Assembly: GCF_024296665.1 (NCBI RefSeq)
Contig: NZ_CP100762.1
Location: 2,356,001-2,420,000 of the forward strand
DNA length: 64,000 bases
From: Salinilacihabitans rarus
GTDB lineage: Archaea; Halobacteriota; Halobacteria; Halobacteriales; Natrialbaceae
Direction of reading: 5' to 3'
Part shown: positions 43,279 to 51,664 of the stretch, one piece after another
Position numbering within the stretch: position 1 is the first letter of the stretch
Layout: each line of letters opens with the position of its first letter
Program-made: the position numbers and the translations under genes
Notes under the pieces: generated by a model
The model's database searches: none
What the model saw: the letters and a program-made list of their open reading frames with translations, nothing else
What the model was told of the DNA's origin: nothing

Positions 43279-43458
43279 GTGTGCGACCATTCCGGGGAGT
43301 GCTCGAACGGGGCGACGTGCCAACTCGTGCTCAGGAACGACCGAACCGGCCTCGAGACGGTCGAGTACTACTGCGCGGCCCACCTCCTGTTGCGGGTGTG
43401 GGAGGTCGAGCAGGACGAGGCCCTCGAAGCGGTGGGGGCCACCCGACTCCACGGGTGA
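43279..43458 (+). CDS. 59-aa Cys/His-rich putative zinc protein
   Basis: GTG-initiated frame encoding Cys2, His4, Cys8, Cys14, then Cys32 and His35 (EYYCAAHLLLRVW), the right number and grouping for one or two zinc sites. The C-terminus is an acidic helix (WEVEQDEALEAVGATRLHG). No family recognised. It ends 1 bp before the ATG of the GNAT gene, so the pair is co-translated. The absence of any ATG and the short length hide it from simple ORF searches. Confidence 0.65.
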   Translation: MCDHSGECSNGATCQLVLRNDRTGLETVEYYCAAHLLLRVWEVEQDEALEAVGATRLHG

Positions 43459-43459
43459 G

Positions 43460-43843
43460 ATGCGGGTCCGCGACGCCACGTCCGGGGAGGCCCTCGACGT
43501 CCGCCGGATCCTCGACGCCGCGATGCTCGAACCGGGCGACGTCGAGGCGCGGATCGCCGCCGGCGACGTCCTCGTGGCGGTCGTCGGCGACCGCCACCTC
43601 GGGGCGCTGGTGCTCGACCCCCGCGAGCGGGACCGGGGCGCCCACGTCGCGGCGGTCGCCGTCCGGCGGCGGCGTCGAAATCGGGGGGTGGGGACCGCGC
43701 TGGTCGAGCGGGCCCTCGAACGCGAGCGGCGGCTCACGGCCCGCTTCGACGAGGACGTCCGGCCGTTCTACGAGTCGCTCGGGTTCTCGATCGAACCGAT
43801 CGACGACCGGCGGTACCGGGGCGTTCGACGGCTCGACGGCTGA
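43460..43843 (+). CDS. GNAT family N-acetyltransferase
   Basis: 127-aa acetyl-CoA-dependent acyltransferase. Acetyl-CoA binding motif A is VAAVAVRRRRRNRGVGTALVERAL, with the usual Arg/Gln-x-x-Gly-x-Gly/Ala pattern, and the C-terminal strand-helix RPFYESLGFSIEPIDDRRY is typical. Substrate unknown. Its start follows directly on the zinc-type gene. Confidence 0.9.
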   Translation: MRVRDATSGEALDVRRILDAAMLEPGDVEARIAAGDVLVAVVGDRHLGALVLDPRERDRGAHVAAVAVRRRRRNRGVGTALVERALERERRLTARFDEDVRPFYESLGFSIEPIDDRRYRGVRRLDG

Positions 43844-43908
43844 CCGAACCGCGGCGGGTCGCGGGCGAGCGACGACGGCCGGTTTCAGGTGAGGACGCGC
43901 GGTAGCAG

Positions 43909-43914
43909 TTTTAT
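43909..43914 (+). promoter_or_regulatory. TATA box for the 118-aa gene
   Basis: TTTTAT 29-34 bp before the ATG at 43943. Confidence 0.45.
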
Positions 43915-43942
43915 CAGGCGGGTCGTGGTACGTGGGTGCGCA

Positions 43943-44299
43943 ATGGCCCTACGACGGATGCTCAGCGGCGATCCCGCCAGGAGTTCGAAGATCTACCTGG
44001 CGATCGGCGCCCTCTCGCTGGTGAAAGCGATCGCGGTCCGCGACGACCGGGAGCGGTTCCGACGGGAACTGCTCGACGCCGGCCTGTTCCTCGGGGTCGG
44101 CCTGGCGCTGCGGCGGTACAGCAAGCTCAAAGAAGAGAAACGACAGGAGTTGACCGAGGGACTGCCCGACTGGCTGGCCGGCGACGCCGAGACGGGAGCG
44201 GAGGGGCTGGCCGCCGCCGCCAGACGGCAGTTCGAGAGCGAGCCCGAACCGGAGTCGACGCTGGCCGAGCGCGCGAAGTCGGTCGTCGGCGCCCGGTAA
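43943..44299 (+). CDS. Haloarchaeal hypothetical with one hydrophobic segment
   Basis: 118 aa. Residues 15-60 include two mildly hydrophobic stretches (SSKIYLAIGALSLVKAIAV and LLDAGLFLGVGLALRRY) that may peripherally contact the membrane, followed by an acidic tail. No named family recognised. The ATG at 43943 fits the TATA box; the frame extends 18 codons upstream without support. Convergent with tryptophanase. Confidence 0.6.
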   Translation: MALRRMLSGDPARSSKIYLAIGALSLVKAIAVRDDRERFRRELLDAGLFLGVGLALRRYSKLKEEKRQELTEGLPDWLAGDAETGAEGLAAAARRQFESEPEPESTLAERAKSVVGAR

Positions 44300-44306
44300 C
44301 CCGGCG

Positions 44307-45650
44307 TCAGCCGACGGGTTCGAGTTCGGCGGTGAAGTGGCGCAACTCGGGCATCGCCGGCTCCGTCGCGACCCGCAGTCCCGTCGCCGTCTCGGCGTTC
44401 TCGACGGCGGCGACCGCCGTCTCGACGACGTGTTCGAGGTGCTCGCGGTGGTAGGTCCGCCGCGGGAGCGCGAGGCGGACGAGTTCCGGCCGGTCGGTCC
44501 CCGGGAACGCGAAACTCCCGAGTTCGACCCCGCGGACCCCGCCCTCGCGGTAGAGGTCACAGACCAGCACCTGCCCCGGGAACTCCGCGGCCGGCAGGTG
44601 CGGGTAGATCGCCTCGGCGTCGAGGTAGACCGCGTGGCCGCCCGCCGGGGTGTAGACGGGGACGTCCGCCTCGTCGAGCATCGCGGCGAGGTCCCGGACC
44701 TGCTCGACGCGGTCCTCGACGTAGGCCTCCTCGGTGGCCTCCCGGAGGCCGACCGCCATCGCCTCCAGGTCGCGGCCGGCCATCCCGCCGTAGGTGGGAA
44801 AGCCCTCGTAGAGGATGGCCCGGCCCTTGCACCGCTCGTAGAGGTCGGCGTCGTCGGTCGCGACGAAGCCGCCGGCGTTCGCGAGGCCGTCTTTCTTGCC
44901 GCTCATCACCAGCGCGTCGGCGTAGCCGAGTTGCTCGCGGGCGATCTCGGCGACCTGCGCGTCGGCGAACTCGGCTTCGCGCTCGGCGACGAAGTAGGCG
45001 TTCTCGGCGAACCGGCAGGCGTCGATCACGAACGTCGCGTCGATCTCGTCGGCGAACTCCCGTACCCGTCGCGTGTTCTCGACGGAAACCGGCTGGCCCG
45101 CCGCCGAGTTGTTCGTGATCGTCTGGATCACGACCGGGACGGCCTCAGCGCCGACCTCGTCGACGACCTCGCGGGCGCGCTCGACCGAGAAGTTCCCCTT
45201 GAACGGGCCCTCGGCGTCGGGGTCGCGGGCGTCCGCGACCGGGCAGTCGACCGGGTCGGCGCCCTGGTTCGCGACGTGCGCGCGGGTGGTGTCGAAGTGG
45301 GTGTTGTTGAGCGCGACGTCACCGTCCGAGAGCAAGGTTCCGTAGAGGACGTTCTCGGCCCCCCGCCCCTGGTGGGCGGGGACGACGTGGGGAAAGCCCA
45401 TCACGTCCGCGACGGCCGATTCGAGCCGGTGGAAGCTCTTCGACCCGGCGTAAGACTCGTCCCCGCGCAACAACGCGGCCCACTGGGCGTCGCTCATCGC
45501 GCCCGTGCCGCTGTCCGTGAGCAGGTCGACGAAGACGTCGTCGGCGTCGAGGTTGAAGACGTTGTAGCCGGCGCCCTCGAGGGCGCGCTCGCGTTCCTCC
45601 CGCGACGGCAAGCGGATGCGCTCGACCGTCTTCGACTTGTACGCGACCAT
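44307..45650 (-). CDS. tnaA: Tryptophanase / beta-eliminating lyase
   Basis: 447-aa PLP enzyme splitting tryptophan to indole, pyruvate and ammonia (or tyrosine to phenol). PLP lysine is Lys253 in VMSGKKDGLANAGG. Other family features are LTDSGTGAMSDAQWAALLRGDESYAGSKSF, PAHQGRGAENVLY, TITNNSAAGQPVS and DACRFAENAYF. The Phe/Tyr determinants separating TnaA from tyrosine phenol-lyase cannot be settled by eye, though most haloarchaeal members are annotated as tryptophanase. Confidence 0.92.
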   Translation of the reverse strand: MVAYKSKTVERIRLPSREERERALEGAGYNVFNLDADDVFVDLLTDSGTGAMSDAQWAALLRGDESYAGSKSFHRLESAVADVMGFPHVVPAHQGRGAENVLYGTLLSDGDVALNNTHFDTTRAHVANQGADPVDCPVADARDPDAEGPFKGNFSVERAREVVDEVGAEAVPVVIQTITNNSAAGQPVSVENTRRVREFADEIDATFVIDACRFAENAYFVAEREAEFADAQVAEIAREQLGYADALVMSGKKDGLANAGGFVATDDADLYERCKGRAILYEGFPTYGGMAGRDLEAMAVGLREATEEAYVEDRVEQVRDLAAMLDEADVPVYTPAGGHAVYLDAEAIYPHLPAAEFPGQVLVCDLYREGGVRGVELGSFAFPGTDRPELVRLALPRRTYHREHLEHVVETAVAAVENAETATGLRVATEPAMPELRHFTAELEPVG

Positions 45651-45801
45651 ACGCTACCCACGACGTCGGCCCGTTTCAATCGAATTGAGAGTTCGTGGGG
45701 GGCGACGGACCGATCCGTCCATCGCCGTCCCGAGACGTCCGTCGCTGGACGGAGTCGGGACGGCCGAGGCAGGGTCGGCCCCGGCGGGGCCGCGTGGCGG
45801 C

Positions 45802-46281
45802 TCAGGGCGAGCGTTCGCGGTCGGCCAGCCAGTCGAACCCGTCGGTCGACTCGCTCGACGCGCCGAACGCGTCGTCCGGGACGCGGACCGGCGTCGGGTC
45901 GGGGCCGACCAGCGTCGGTTCGTCCCCGGACCGGGACCCGCGGTCGGGGTCCCGGTCCGCGACCGCCTCGTCGACGCTCGCGCCGCCCTCGTCGACGACC
46001 ACCGTGGGGTCGGAGACGACGACCCGGTCGACGGCCGGGTCGGCCGTCGACGCCTCGCTCTCGTCTTCCTCGGGGTCCGGTGCCGGCGGCTCCGCGAGGT
46101 CGGCGAACAGTTCGTCCGCGAGGGCGTCGTCGACGTCGATCTCGTCGTCCGTCGTCGGGTCGTGGTCGCCGCCCGCTTCGATCAGGTCCGCCGGGGAGTC
46201 CGCGTCGAACGCGTCGAGGACCGCGTCGGGGTCGGCCTCGACCTCCTCGAGGACCTCCCGCGCCGTCGAGTCGGTGCTCAT
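45802..46281 (-). CDS. Highly acidic haloarchaeal hypothetical protein
   Basis: 159-aa protein beginning MSTDSTAREVLEEVEADPDAVLDAFDADSP and ending GFDWLADRERSP, with very high Asp/Glu and only one clear structured segment at each end. No domain recognised. It resembles disordered acidic haloarchaeal proteins with short binding motifs at the termini. The start is set at 46281 because the longer frame crosses the promoter of the divergent ligase gene. Confidence 0.55.
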   Translation of the reverse strand: MSTDSTAREVLEEVEADPDAVLDAFDADSPADLIEAGGDHDPTTDDEIDVDDALADELFADLAEPPAPDPEEDESEASTADPAVDRVVVSDPTVVVDEGGASVDEAVADRDPDRGSRSGDEPTLVGPDPTPVRVPDDAFGASSESTDGFDWLADRERSP

Positions 46282-46390
46282 GGGAGCCGGAGCCACGGGA
46301 TCCCCCTTCGTTACGGGGTCGTTACCCGCCGCTCGCGGGGCGGCTCCGGCGGACGGCACTATTATGATAATTGATTCCAAACCACGCAGT

Positions 46391-48013
46391 ATGGGAGGGT
46401 ACGACCAAACCCTACGACCGTTCCTCTGGCGTGCGGAGCGACTGTACCCCGACCGGGAACTCGTCTCCCGGACCCACGAGGGGATCGAACGCTACACGTA
46501 CGCCGAGTACGCCGACCGGACCCGGCAGTTGGCGAGCGCCCTCGAAGCCGAGGGAATCGGCGAGGGCGACCGCGTCGCCACGTTCTGCTGGAACCACCAC
46601 CGGCACGCCGAGGTCTACTTCGGCGCGCCCGGCGTCGGCGGACAACTGCACACGATCAACCCGCTGCTCCCGCCGAAACACGTCCAGTACATCGTCGAGA
46701 ACGCCGAAGACCGACTCGTGTTCACCGACCCGTCGCTGCTGGAGGCGCTCGAAGCCGCCTACGACCCGGACGCGTTCGAGAGCGTCGAGCGGTTCGTCGT
46801 GATGGGCTCCGAGGTCCCGGAGACGGACCTCGAACCCGTCGTCGACTACGAGTCGTTCGTCGGCGAGGGCGACGCAGACTACGAGTGGCCCGACCTCGAC
46901 GAGGAGACCCCCGCCGGGATGTGCTACACCTCGGGGACCACGGGCAAGCCGAAGGGCGTCGAGTACACCCAGCAGATGCTCTGGAGCCACACGATGGCGA
47001 CGCTGACCCCCCACGGACTGGGGATCGACGACTCGGACGTCGTGATGCCGGTCGTCCCGATGTTCCACGTCAACGCGTGGGGGCTGCCGTTCTCGACGAC
47101 CGCCGCCGGCGCGAAACACGTCTACCCCGGCCCCTCGCCGGACCCGGCGGACCTCGCGTCCCTCATCGAGGAGGAGGGCGTCACGATCACCGCGGGCGTG
47201 CCGACCGTCTGGCTCGGCCTGCTGGAGCACCTCGAGGACAACGACGTCGACCTCTCCTCGCTCGAACGGATCGTCATCGGCGGCGCCGCCGCGCCCGAGA
47301 GCGTCATCCGCCGGTTCGACGACCTCGGCGTCGAGGTCGTCCACGCGTGGGGGATGACCGAGACGGCACCGATCGGCACCGTCGCGCACCTGAAACACGA
47401 CCTCGCGGACCTCCCCGAGGGGGAGCGCGACGCGAAGCGGGCGAAACAGGGGCTGCTCGTCCCCGGCCTCGAGATGAAGGTCGTCGGCGACGACGGCGAG
47501 GAGGTGCCCTGGGACGGGGAGGCGTTCGGCGAACTGTACGTCCGCGGGCCGTGGGTGACGGACTCGTACTTCAAACGCCCCGAGGCCAACGAGTCCGACT
47601 TCGAGGGCTCGTGGCTCAAGACCGGCGACATCGTCACCGTCGACCCCGACGGCTACGTCAAGATCGTCGACCGGGCGAAAGACGTCATCAAGAGCGGCGG
47701 CGAGTGGATCTCCTCGCAGGAACTGGAGAACGCGATCATGGCCCACGACGCCGTCGCCGAGGCGTCCGTGATCGGCGTCCCCCACGAGAAGTGGCAGGAG
47801 CGCCCGGCCGCGTTCGTCGTCCGGGCCGGGGACGCAGACCCCGACGAACTGGAGGCCGACCTCGAGTCGATGATCGGTTCGGAGTACCCCGACTGGTGGT
47901 CGCCCGACGCGTTCGTCTTCGTCGACGAGATTCCCAAGACCGCGACGGGCAAGTTCGACAAGAAGACCCTGCGCGAGGAGTACGCCGACGAGTCGCTGCT
48001 GGAGGCGGAGTGA
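46391..48013 (+). CDS. Medium/long-chain fatty-acid--CoA ligase (ANL family)
   Basis: 540-aa AMP-forming acyl-CoA synthetase. Motifs: CYTSGTTGKPKGVEYTQ (phosphate loop with Lys), HAWGMTETAP, LKTGDIVTVDPDGYVKIVDRAKDVIKSGGEWIS, and the C-terminal catalytic lysine in KTATGKFDKKTLREEY. This is a complete enzyme, unlike the truncated relative at 27847. It likely activates fatty acids for beta-oxidation, linking functionally with the EtfD-like protein at 24676. An AT-rich element (ATTATGATAA, 46361-46370) precedes it. Confidence 0.94.
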   Translation: MGGYDQTLRPFLWRAERLYPDRELVSRTHEGIERYTYAEYADRTRQLASALEAEGIGEGDRVATFCWNHHRHAEVYFGAPGVGGQLHTINPLLPPKHVQYIVENAEDRLVFTDPSLLEALEAAYDPDAFESVERFVVMGSEVPETDLEPVVDYESFVGEGDADYEWPDLDEETPAGMCYTSGTTGKPKGVEYTQQMLWSHTMATLTPHGLGIDDSDVVMPVVPMFHVNAWGLPFSTTAAGAKHVYPGPSPDPADLASLIEEEGVTITAGVPTVWLGLLEHLEDNDVDLSSLERIVIGGAAAPESVIRRFDDLGVEVVHAWGMTETAPIGTVAHLKHDLADLPEGERDAKRAKQGLLVPGLEMKVVGDDGEEVPWDGEAFGELYVRGPWVTDSYFKRPEANESDFEGSWLKTGDIVTVDPDGYVKIVDRAKDVIKSGGEWISSQELENAIMAHDAVAEASVIGVPHEKWQERPAAFVVRAGDADPDELEADLESMIGSEYPDWWSPDAFVFVDEIPKTATGKFDKKTLREEYADESLLEAE

Positions 48014-48116
48014 TCGGCCGACCGCCGATCGACGAGCGGACGGCGCGAAACGCGACGCTCCCCGAGCGCGGCCCTCGCGCCCGGTCTGTACGCGACCCCG
48101 AGGCGGAAAACGGTCG

Positions 48117-49295
48117 TTAGAAGAGGTCCTGGGTGAGTTCGAGCGTCTCCTCGCGGTCGTCCCAGTCGACGAACAGGGCGACGCTGGTCGCGCTCGTGAT
48201 GATGTCGTGGAGGTTGATGCGGGCCTCGGTGACCGGTTCGACGATCTCGCTTATGACCCCCGGCTGGTTGGGGAGTTCCCCGCCGGTGACGCGGATGACC
48301 GCCAGCGGCGAGTCGACGGTGACGCTGGAGAGTTCCTCGGCGGCGATGACCTCGCGGTGGAGGATGTTCTCGGCGCGCTCGGCCTCGTCCTCGTCGACGT
48401 AGAAGGTGACGCTGTCCATCCCGCTGGCGACGGCGTCGATGTTGATGTCGCTCTCGCCGAGGGCCGCCGACAGCGACTGGAAGACGCCGGGGCGGTTGCG
48501 GATCGCGCGCCCGGCGACGGTGAGGCAGGCGAGGGGCCGCTCGCGCATGTCGACGAGGTTCTCGAACTCGCCTTCGACGCTCGTCCCGCCCGAGAGCAGG
48601 TCGCCGTGCTGGTAGTGGACGACGCGGACGCCCAGTCCCCCGTCCTTGTACGACAGCGCGGAGGGGGCGACGACCTCGGCGCCGCGAAACGAGAGGTTCC
48701 GGAGTTCGTCGACGGAGATTTCCCCGACGTTGCGGGCGCCCTCGACGACGCGGGGGTCGCCGGTCATGACGCCCTCGACGTCGGTGACGATGACGACCTC
48801 GTCGGCGTCCATGTACTTGCCGAGCATGACGGCCGTCGTGTCGCTGCCGCCGCGGCCGAGCGTCGTGACCGAGCCGTCCGGCCCCTCCGCGAGGAAACCC
48901 GTGACGACGGGGACGACCGCGTCGAGGCTCTCGGCGACCTCGCGGGCGCGCCGGCGGGTCTCCGCGACGTCGACCTCGCCGTACTCGTCGGTGACGACGG
49001 GCCAGTCGGGGTGGCCGGGTTCGAGGAAGGTGGCGTCGACGTCGCGGGCCGAGAGGGCGGCCTTGAGCATCCTGACGGAGGTGCGTTCGCCCATGCTGAC
49101 GATCTGGGCGCGGTCGGCCTCGTCGGCGTCGAACGTGATCTCCTCGAGGAGGTCGTCGGTGGTCGAACCCATCGCGCTGGCGACGACGGCGATCTCGTGG
49201 CCGTCCTCGACGGCGGCCGCGATCGAGTCGGCGGCGCGCTCGATTCGGTCGCCGCTGCCGAGGCTCGTCCCGCCGAACTTCGCTACGACGCGCAT
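48117..49295 (-). CDS. lysC: Aspartate kinase
   Basis: 392-aa enzyme phosphorylating aspartate as the first step to threonine, methionine and diaminopimelate-derived amino acids. Opening VAKFGGTSLGSGDRIERAA and LGRGGSDTTAVMLGKYMDADEVVIVTDVEGVMTGDPR are the kinase motifs. Two ACT domains follow (CLTVAGRAIRNRPGVFQSLSAALGESDINIDAVA and VIRVTGGELPNQPGVISEIVEPVTEARINLHDI), which bind the feedback inhibitor. A short upstream frame overlaps the start. Confidence 0.96.
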   Translation of the reverse strand: MRVVAKFGGTSLGSGDRIERAADSIAAAVEDGHEIAVVASAMGSTTDDLLEEITFDADEADRAQIVSMGERTSVRMLKAALSARDVDATFLEPGHPDWPVVTDEYGEVDVAETRRRAREVAESLDAVVPVVTGFLAEGPDGSVTTLGRGGSDTTAVMLGKYMDADEVVIVTDVEGVMTGDPRVVEGARNVGEISVDELRNLSFRGAEVVAPSALSYKDGGLGVRVVHYQHGDLLSGGTSVEGEFENLVDMRERPLACLTVAGRAIRNRPGVFQSLSAALGESDINIDAVASGMDSVTFYVDEDEAERAENILHREVIAAEELSSVTVDSPLAVIRVTGGELPNQPGVISEIVEPVTEARINLHDIITSATSVALFVDWDDREETLELTQDLF

Positions 49296-49339
49296 ACGAA
49301 CACCTCGCGGGCGGGTCGCGTGGCGGTGGCTTCGCTCAT
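49283..49339 (-). CDS. Possible 18-codon leader frame overlapping the lysC start
   Basis: ATG at 49339 opens MSEATATRPAREVFVCAS and stops 13 bp inside lysC in another frame. Such an arrangement could couple lysC translation to upstream ribosome passage; it contains two Thr but no Lys codons. It may be chance. Confidence 0.25.
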   Translation of the reverse strand: MSEATATRPAREVFVCAS

Positions 49340-49475
49340 GTGCAGGTTCGTTACCAGAGCGGGCAGATAACTGTGTCCCTCCGCCGGATTTTTACCCGCT
49401 CCGGGCGGTTCGAGGGGTCGACGAGGCGGGATCGGGGACCGCGGGCCGACCCACGAGTCGGGACCGGCGGGCTGG

Positions 49476-49483
49476 TTTTATAG
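49476..49483 (+). promoter_or_regulatory. TATA box for the GNAT-like gene
   Basis: TTTTATAG 26-33 bp before the ATG at 49509. Confidence 0.5.
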
Positions 49484-49508
49484 CTGTGGGTACCATTATC
49501 ACACGCCG

Positions 49509-49958
49509 ATGAACGTACGGGACGCCCTCGAGGCCGACGCCGACGCGCTCGCGGCGATCGCCGGCTCCCCGACCGACGTGATGCGCAACCTCGTCCACGA
49601 CCGGACGGTGCGCGTCGCCGAAGACGTCGCGCGCGACGACGACGCGGCGGTGTCGGCGTCGAACTCGCAGTACGGGGAGTCGAACCCGGAGGACCTGCTC
49701 GGGTTCGTGAGCTTCGACGCGAGGGAGGACACCGTCCACGTCACCCAGATCGACGGCACCGGCGAGGCCTGCGAGCGGTTGCTCGCCGAGCCGGTGCGGT
49801 TCGCCGAGCGGGAGGGGATGGCCGTCGAGGTGCTGGTCCCGCCGGGTGACGAGAAGGTGACCGCGGCCGTCGAGGAACTGGGCTTCGAGGAACGGGGTCT
49901 CGGCCCGCGGTTCGACGGCGCGCGGACGGTCCGGTTTCGGCTGGAGCCGGGCCGCTGA
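49509..49958 (+). CDS. GNAT-like domain protein
   Basis: 149 aa with an N-terminal RDALEADADALAAIAGSPTDVMRNLVHDRTVRVAED, a central strand pair LLGFVSFDAREDTVHVTQIDGTGEACERLLAEPVRFAEREG and VEVLVPPGDEKVTAAVEELGFEERGLGPRF. This is the secondary-structure order of a GNAT acetyltransferase, but a clear Gly-rich acetyl-CoA loop is missing (QIDGTGEACERLL is the nearest). Probably a divergent, Halobacteria-specific relative. Its stop abuts the stop of the PolD small-subunit gene on the other strand. Confidence 0.7.
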   Translation: MNVRDALEADADALAAIAGSPTDVMRNLVHDRTVRVAEDVARDDDAAVSASNSQYGESNPEDLLGFVSFDAREDTVHVTQIDGTGEACERLLAEPVRFAEREGMAVEVLVPPGDEKVTAAVEELGFEERGLGPRFDGARTVRFRLEPGR

Positions 49959-51572
49959 TCAACTGAACTTCTGGACCGTCACGTCGAGCGTGTCGAGGTC
50001 GACGATCGGGGCGTAGCCGGCGTCGGGATCGATGTTGACGCTCCTCTGGAAGTCCGTCTGGGCCTGCCAGCACCCCGAGTTGATCGCGAGCACGTTGTGG
50101 TACTTCCCGAAGCCGAGTTTGTGGACGTGGCCGGTGTGGAAGACGTCGGGCACCTCGTCGATGACGAGGTAATCTTTCTCCTCGGGGGCGAGGCGAGTGT
50201 GGCCGCCGAACTGCGGGGCGACGTGGCGTTTCTTGAGCAGGTGGTACATCGCCTCGTGGGGCTCGTCGTAGCTGGCTTTCTCCGCGGGGAGTTCGGCGAT
50301 CACCTCGTCGAGCGAGACCCCGTGGTACATCAGGACGGAGACGCCCTCGACGGTGACGGTCGAGGGGTTGCTCACGATCCGGGCGTCGTGGGCGGACATG
50401 ATCTCGCGCAGTTCCTCGTCGAAGCCGGGCTGGGGCTCCGCGAGTCGCACGGCGTCGTGGTTGCCCGGGATCATCACGATCTCGAGGTCGCCGGGCACCT
50501 GCTTGAGGTACTCGTTGAACGCCCGGTACTGGTCGTAGATGTCGACGATGTCGAGTTCCTCGTCCTGGTTCGGGTAGACGCCGACCCCCTCGACCATGTC
50601 GCCCGCGATCAGGAGGTACTCGACGTGCTGGGCCTGCTCCGTGTGGAGCCAGTCGGCAAACCGGTTCCAGGCGTCGTGCATGAACTCCTCGCTGCCGACG
50701 TGAACGTCGCTGATCAGCGCCGCCTGCACGTGGCGGTCGGCCGTCGACGGCTCGTGGGTCCGGGGGACGTCCGGGAAGTACATCGAGTCGACGAACGCGA
50801 TCCCGGAGTCGTCCGAGAGGGTCCCCTCCATCGCGAGGGCCTCGTCGCAGAGCAACTCGTCGACGAGGTCGACGTACTCGCGGTCTTTCATCACCAGCCA
50901 CGGGAACGTCCCGGTGGCGTCCTCGAGTTCGATCAGCCAGTGGCCGCTGGCGGTCGAGCGGACGTCGTTGACCAGCCCGACCATCGCGACCTCGCTGCCG
51001 CCGGGCATCGACTCGATCGACGTCGCCGGCCGGTGGTTGACCCGGCCCCGGAGCTTCGAGCCGAGACGTTCGAGGCGGTCCCGGAAGACGGAGACGAAGT
51101 CCTCGTACTCGCCCGTCCCGGTGCTCTCGCCGGTCATGTCGTTCGCGATTTCGAGCGACCGCCGGGACGGATCGCCCGACCGCTCGAACGACTCCGGACC
51201 GCCGGCGGCCGCCGCCGCGGCCGCTCCCGCCGTCGAAGACCCCCTCGTTTCAACTGGAGATTCGTTCCCGTTTTCGGGAGACGGTGTGGCGTCGGTTCCA
51301 GTCGAAACGGGGGGGTCGGCGGGCGCATCGGAGGGGGACCGTTCCGCGGGCGATGCGGCCGCGGCGGCCGCCCCGGCGTCGGCGCCGTCGAGCACCGAGC
51401 GGACGTGGTCGGTCGTGACGACGAGGCCGTCCTCGGGGGCGGCGTCGACGACGCGATCGAGGGTCCGGCCGGGGTCGTCCGCCGCGGCGATGAGCGTCAC
51501 CGCCTCGCGCTCGGCGTTGTAGCCGCGGCTCGTGAGTTCCCTGACGATCCGGGCAGACCCCTCCAGTGGCAC
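49959..51572 (-). CDS. polB: DNA polymerase D small subunit (DP1, 3'-5' exonuclease)
   Basis: 537-aa proofreading subunit of the archaeal replicative polymerase D. The C-terminal calcineurin-like phosphodiesterase motifs are all visible: DVHVG, GDMVEG, GNHDAVR, YHG and GHVHKLG, preceded by an OB-like domain (EVAMVGLVNDVRSTASGHWLIELEDATGTFPWLV). Residues 63-150 are a low-complexity Ala/Ser/Pro linker containing SPVETRG (105-111) and PPVSTGT (87-93), which are the translations of two ORB-like DNA motifs. Start GTG 51572 gives MPLEGSARIVRELTSRGYNAE, the usual family N-terminus; an in-frame GTG five codons upstream is possible. Confidence 0.94.
   Translation of the reverse strand: MPLEGSARIVRELTSRGYNAEREAVTLIAAADDPGRTLDRVVDAAPEDGLVVTTDHVRSVLDGADAGAAAAAASPAERSPSDAPADPPVSTGTDATPSPENGNESPVETRGSSTAGAAAAAAAGGPESFERSGDPSRRSLEIANDMTGESTGTGEYEDFVSVFRDRLERLGSKLRGRVNHRPATSIESMPGGSEVAMVGLVNDVRSTASGHWLIELEDATGTFPWLVMKDREYVDLVDELLCDEALAMEGTLSDDSGIAFVDSMYFPDVPRTHEPSTADRHVQAALISDVHVGSEEFMHDAWNRFADWLHTEQAQHVEYLLIAGDMVEGVGVYPNQDEELDIVDIYDQYRAFNEYLKQVPGDLEIVMIPGNHDAVRLAEPQPGFDEELREIMSAHDARIVSNPSTVTVEGVSVLMYHGVSLDEVIAELPAEKASYDEPHEAMYHLLKKRHVAPQFGGHTRLAPEEKDYLVIDEVPDVFHTGHVHKLGFGKYHNVLAINSGCWQAQTDFQRSVNIDPDAGYAPIVDLDTLDVTVQKFS
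51241..51260 (+). other. ORB-like motif inside polB (C-string left)
   Basis: CCCCTCGTTTCAACTGGAGA matches the core of the two origin boxes (TTTCAACTGGAGA) with the C-string on the left. It lies in the coding sequence of the PolD small subunit and faces the inverted motif at 51294. Confidence 0.7.
51294..51315 (-). other. ORB-like motif inside polB (G-string right)
   Basis: GTTCCAGTCGAAACGGGGGG is an ORB-like dyad plus G-string on the plus strand, inverted relative to the motif at 51241 and 33 bp away. A four-base stem with TTTT loop lies between them. Confidence 0.65.
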
Positions 51573-51664
51573 GGTATTCGCATTCACGAGCGGCGAGAAA
51601 AGGGTGGCGAATGCCGGTGGGACGAACAGAAGGTTGATTGTCGGCCCCGGCAAAGCGGGTGGCA

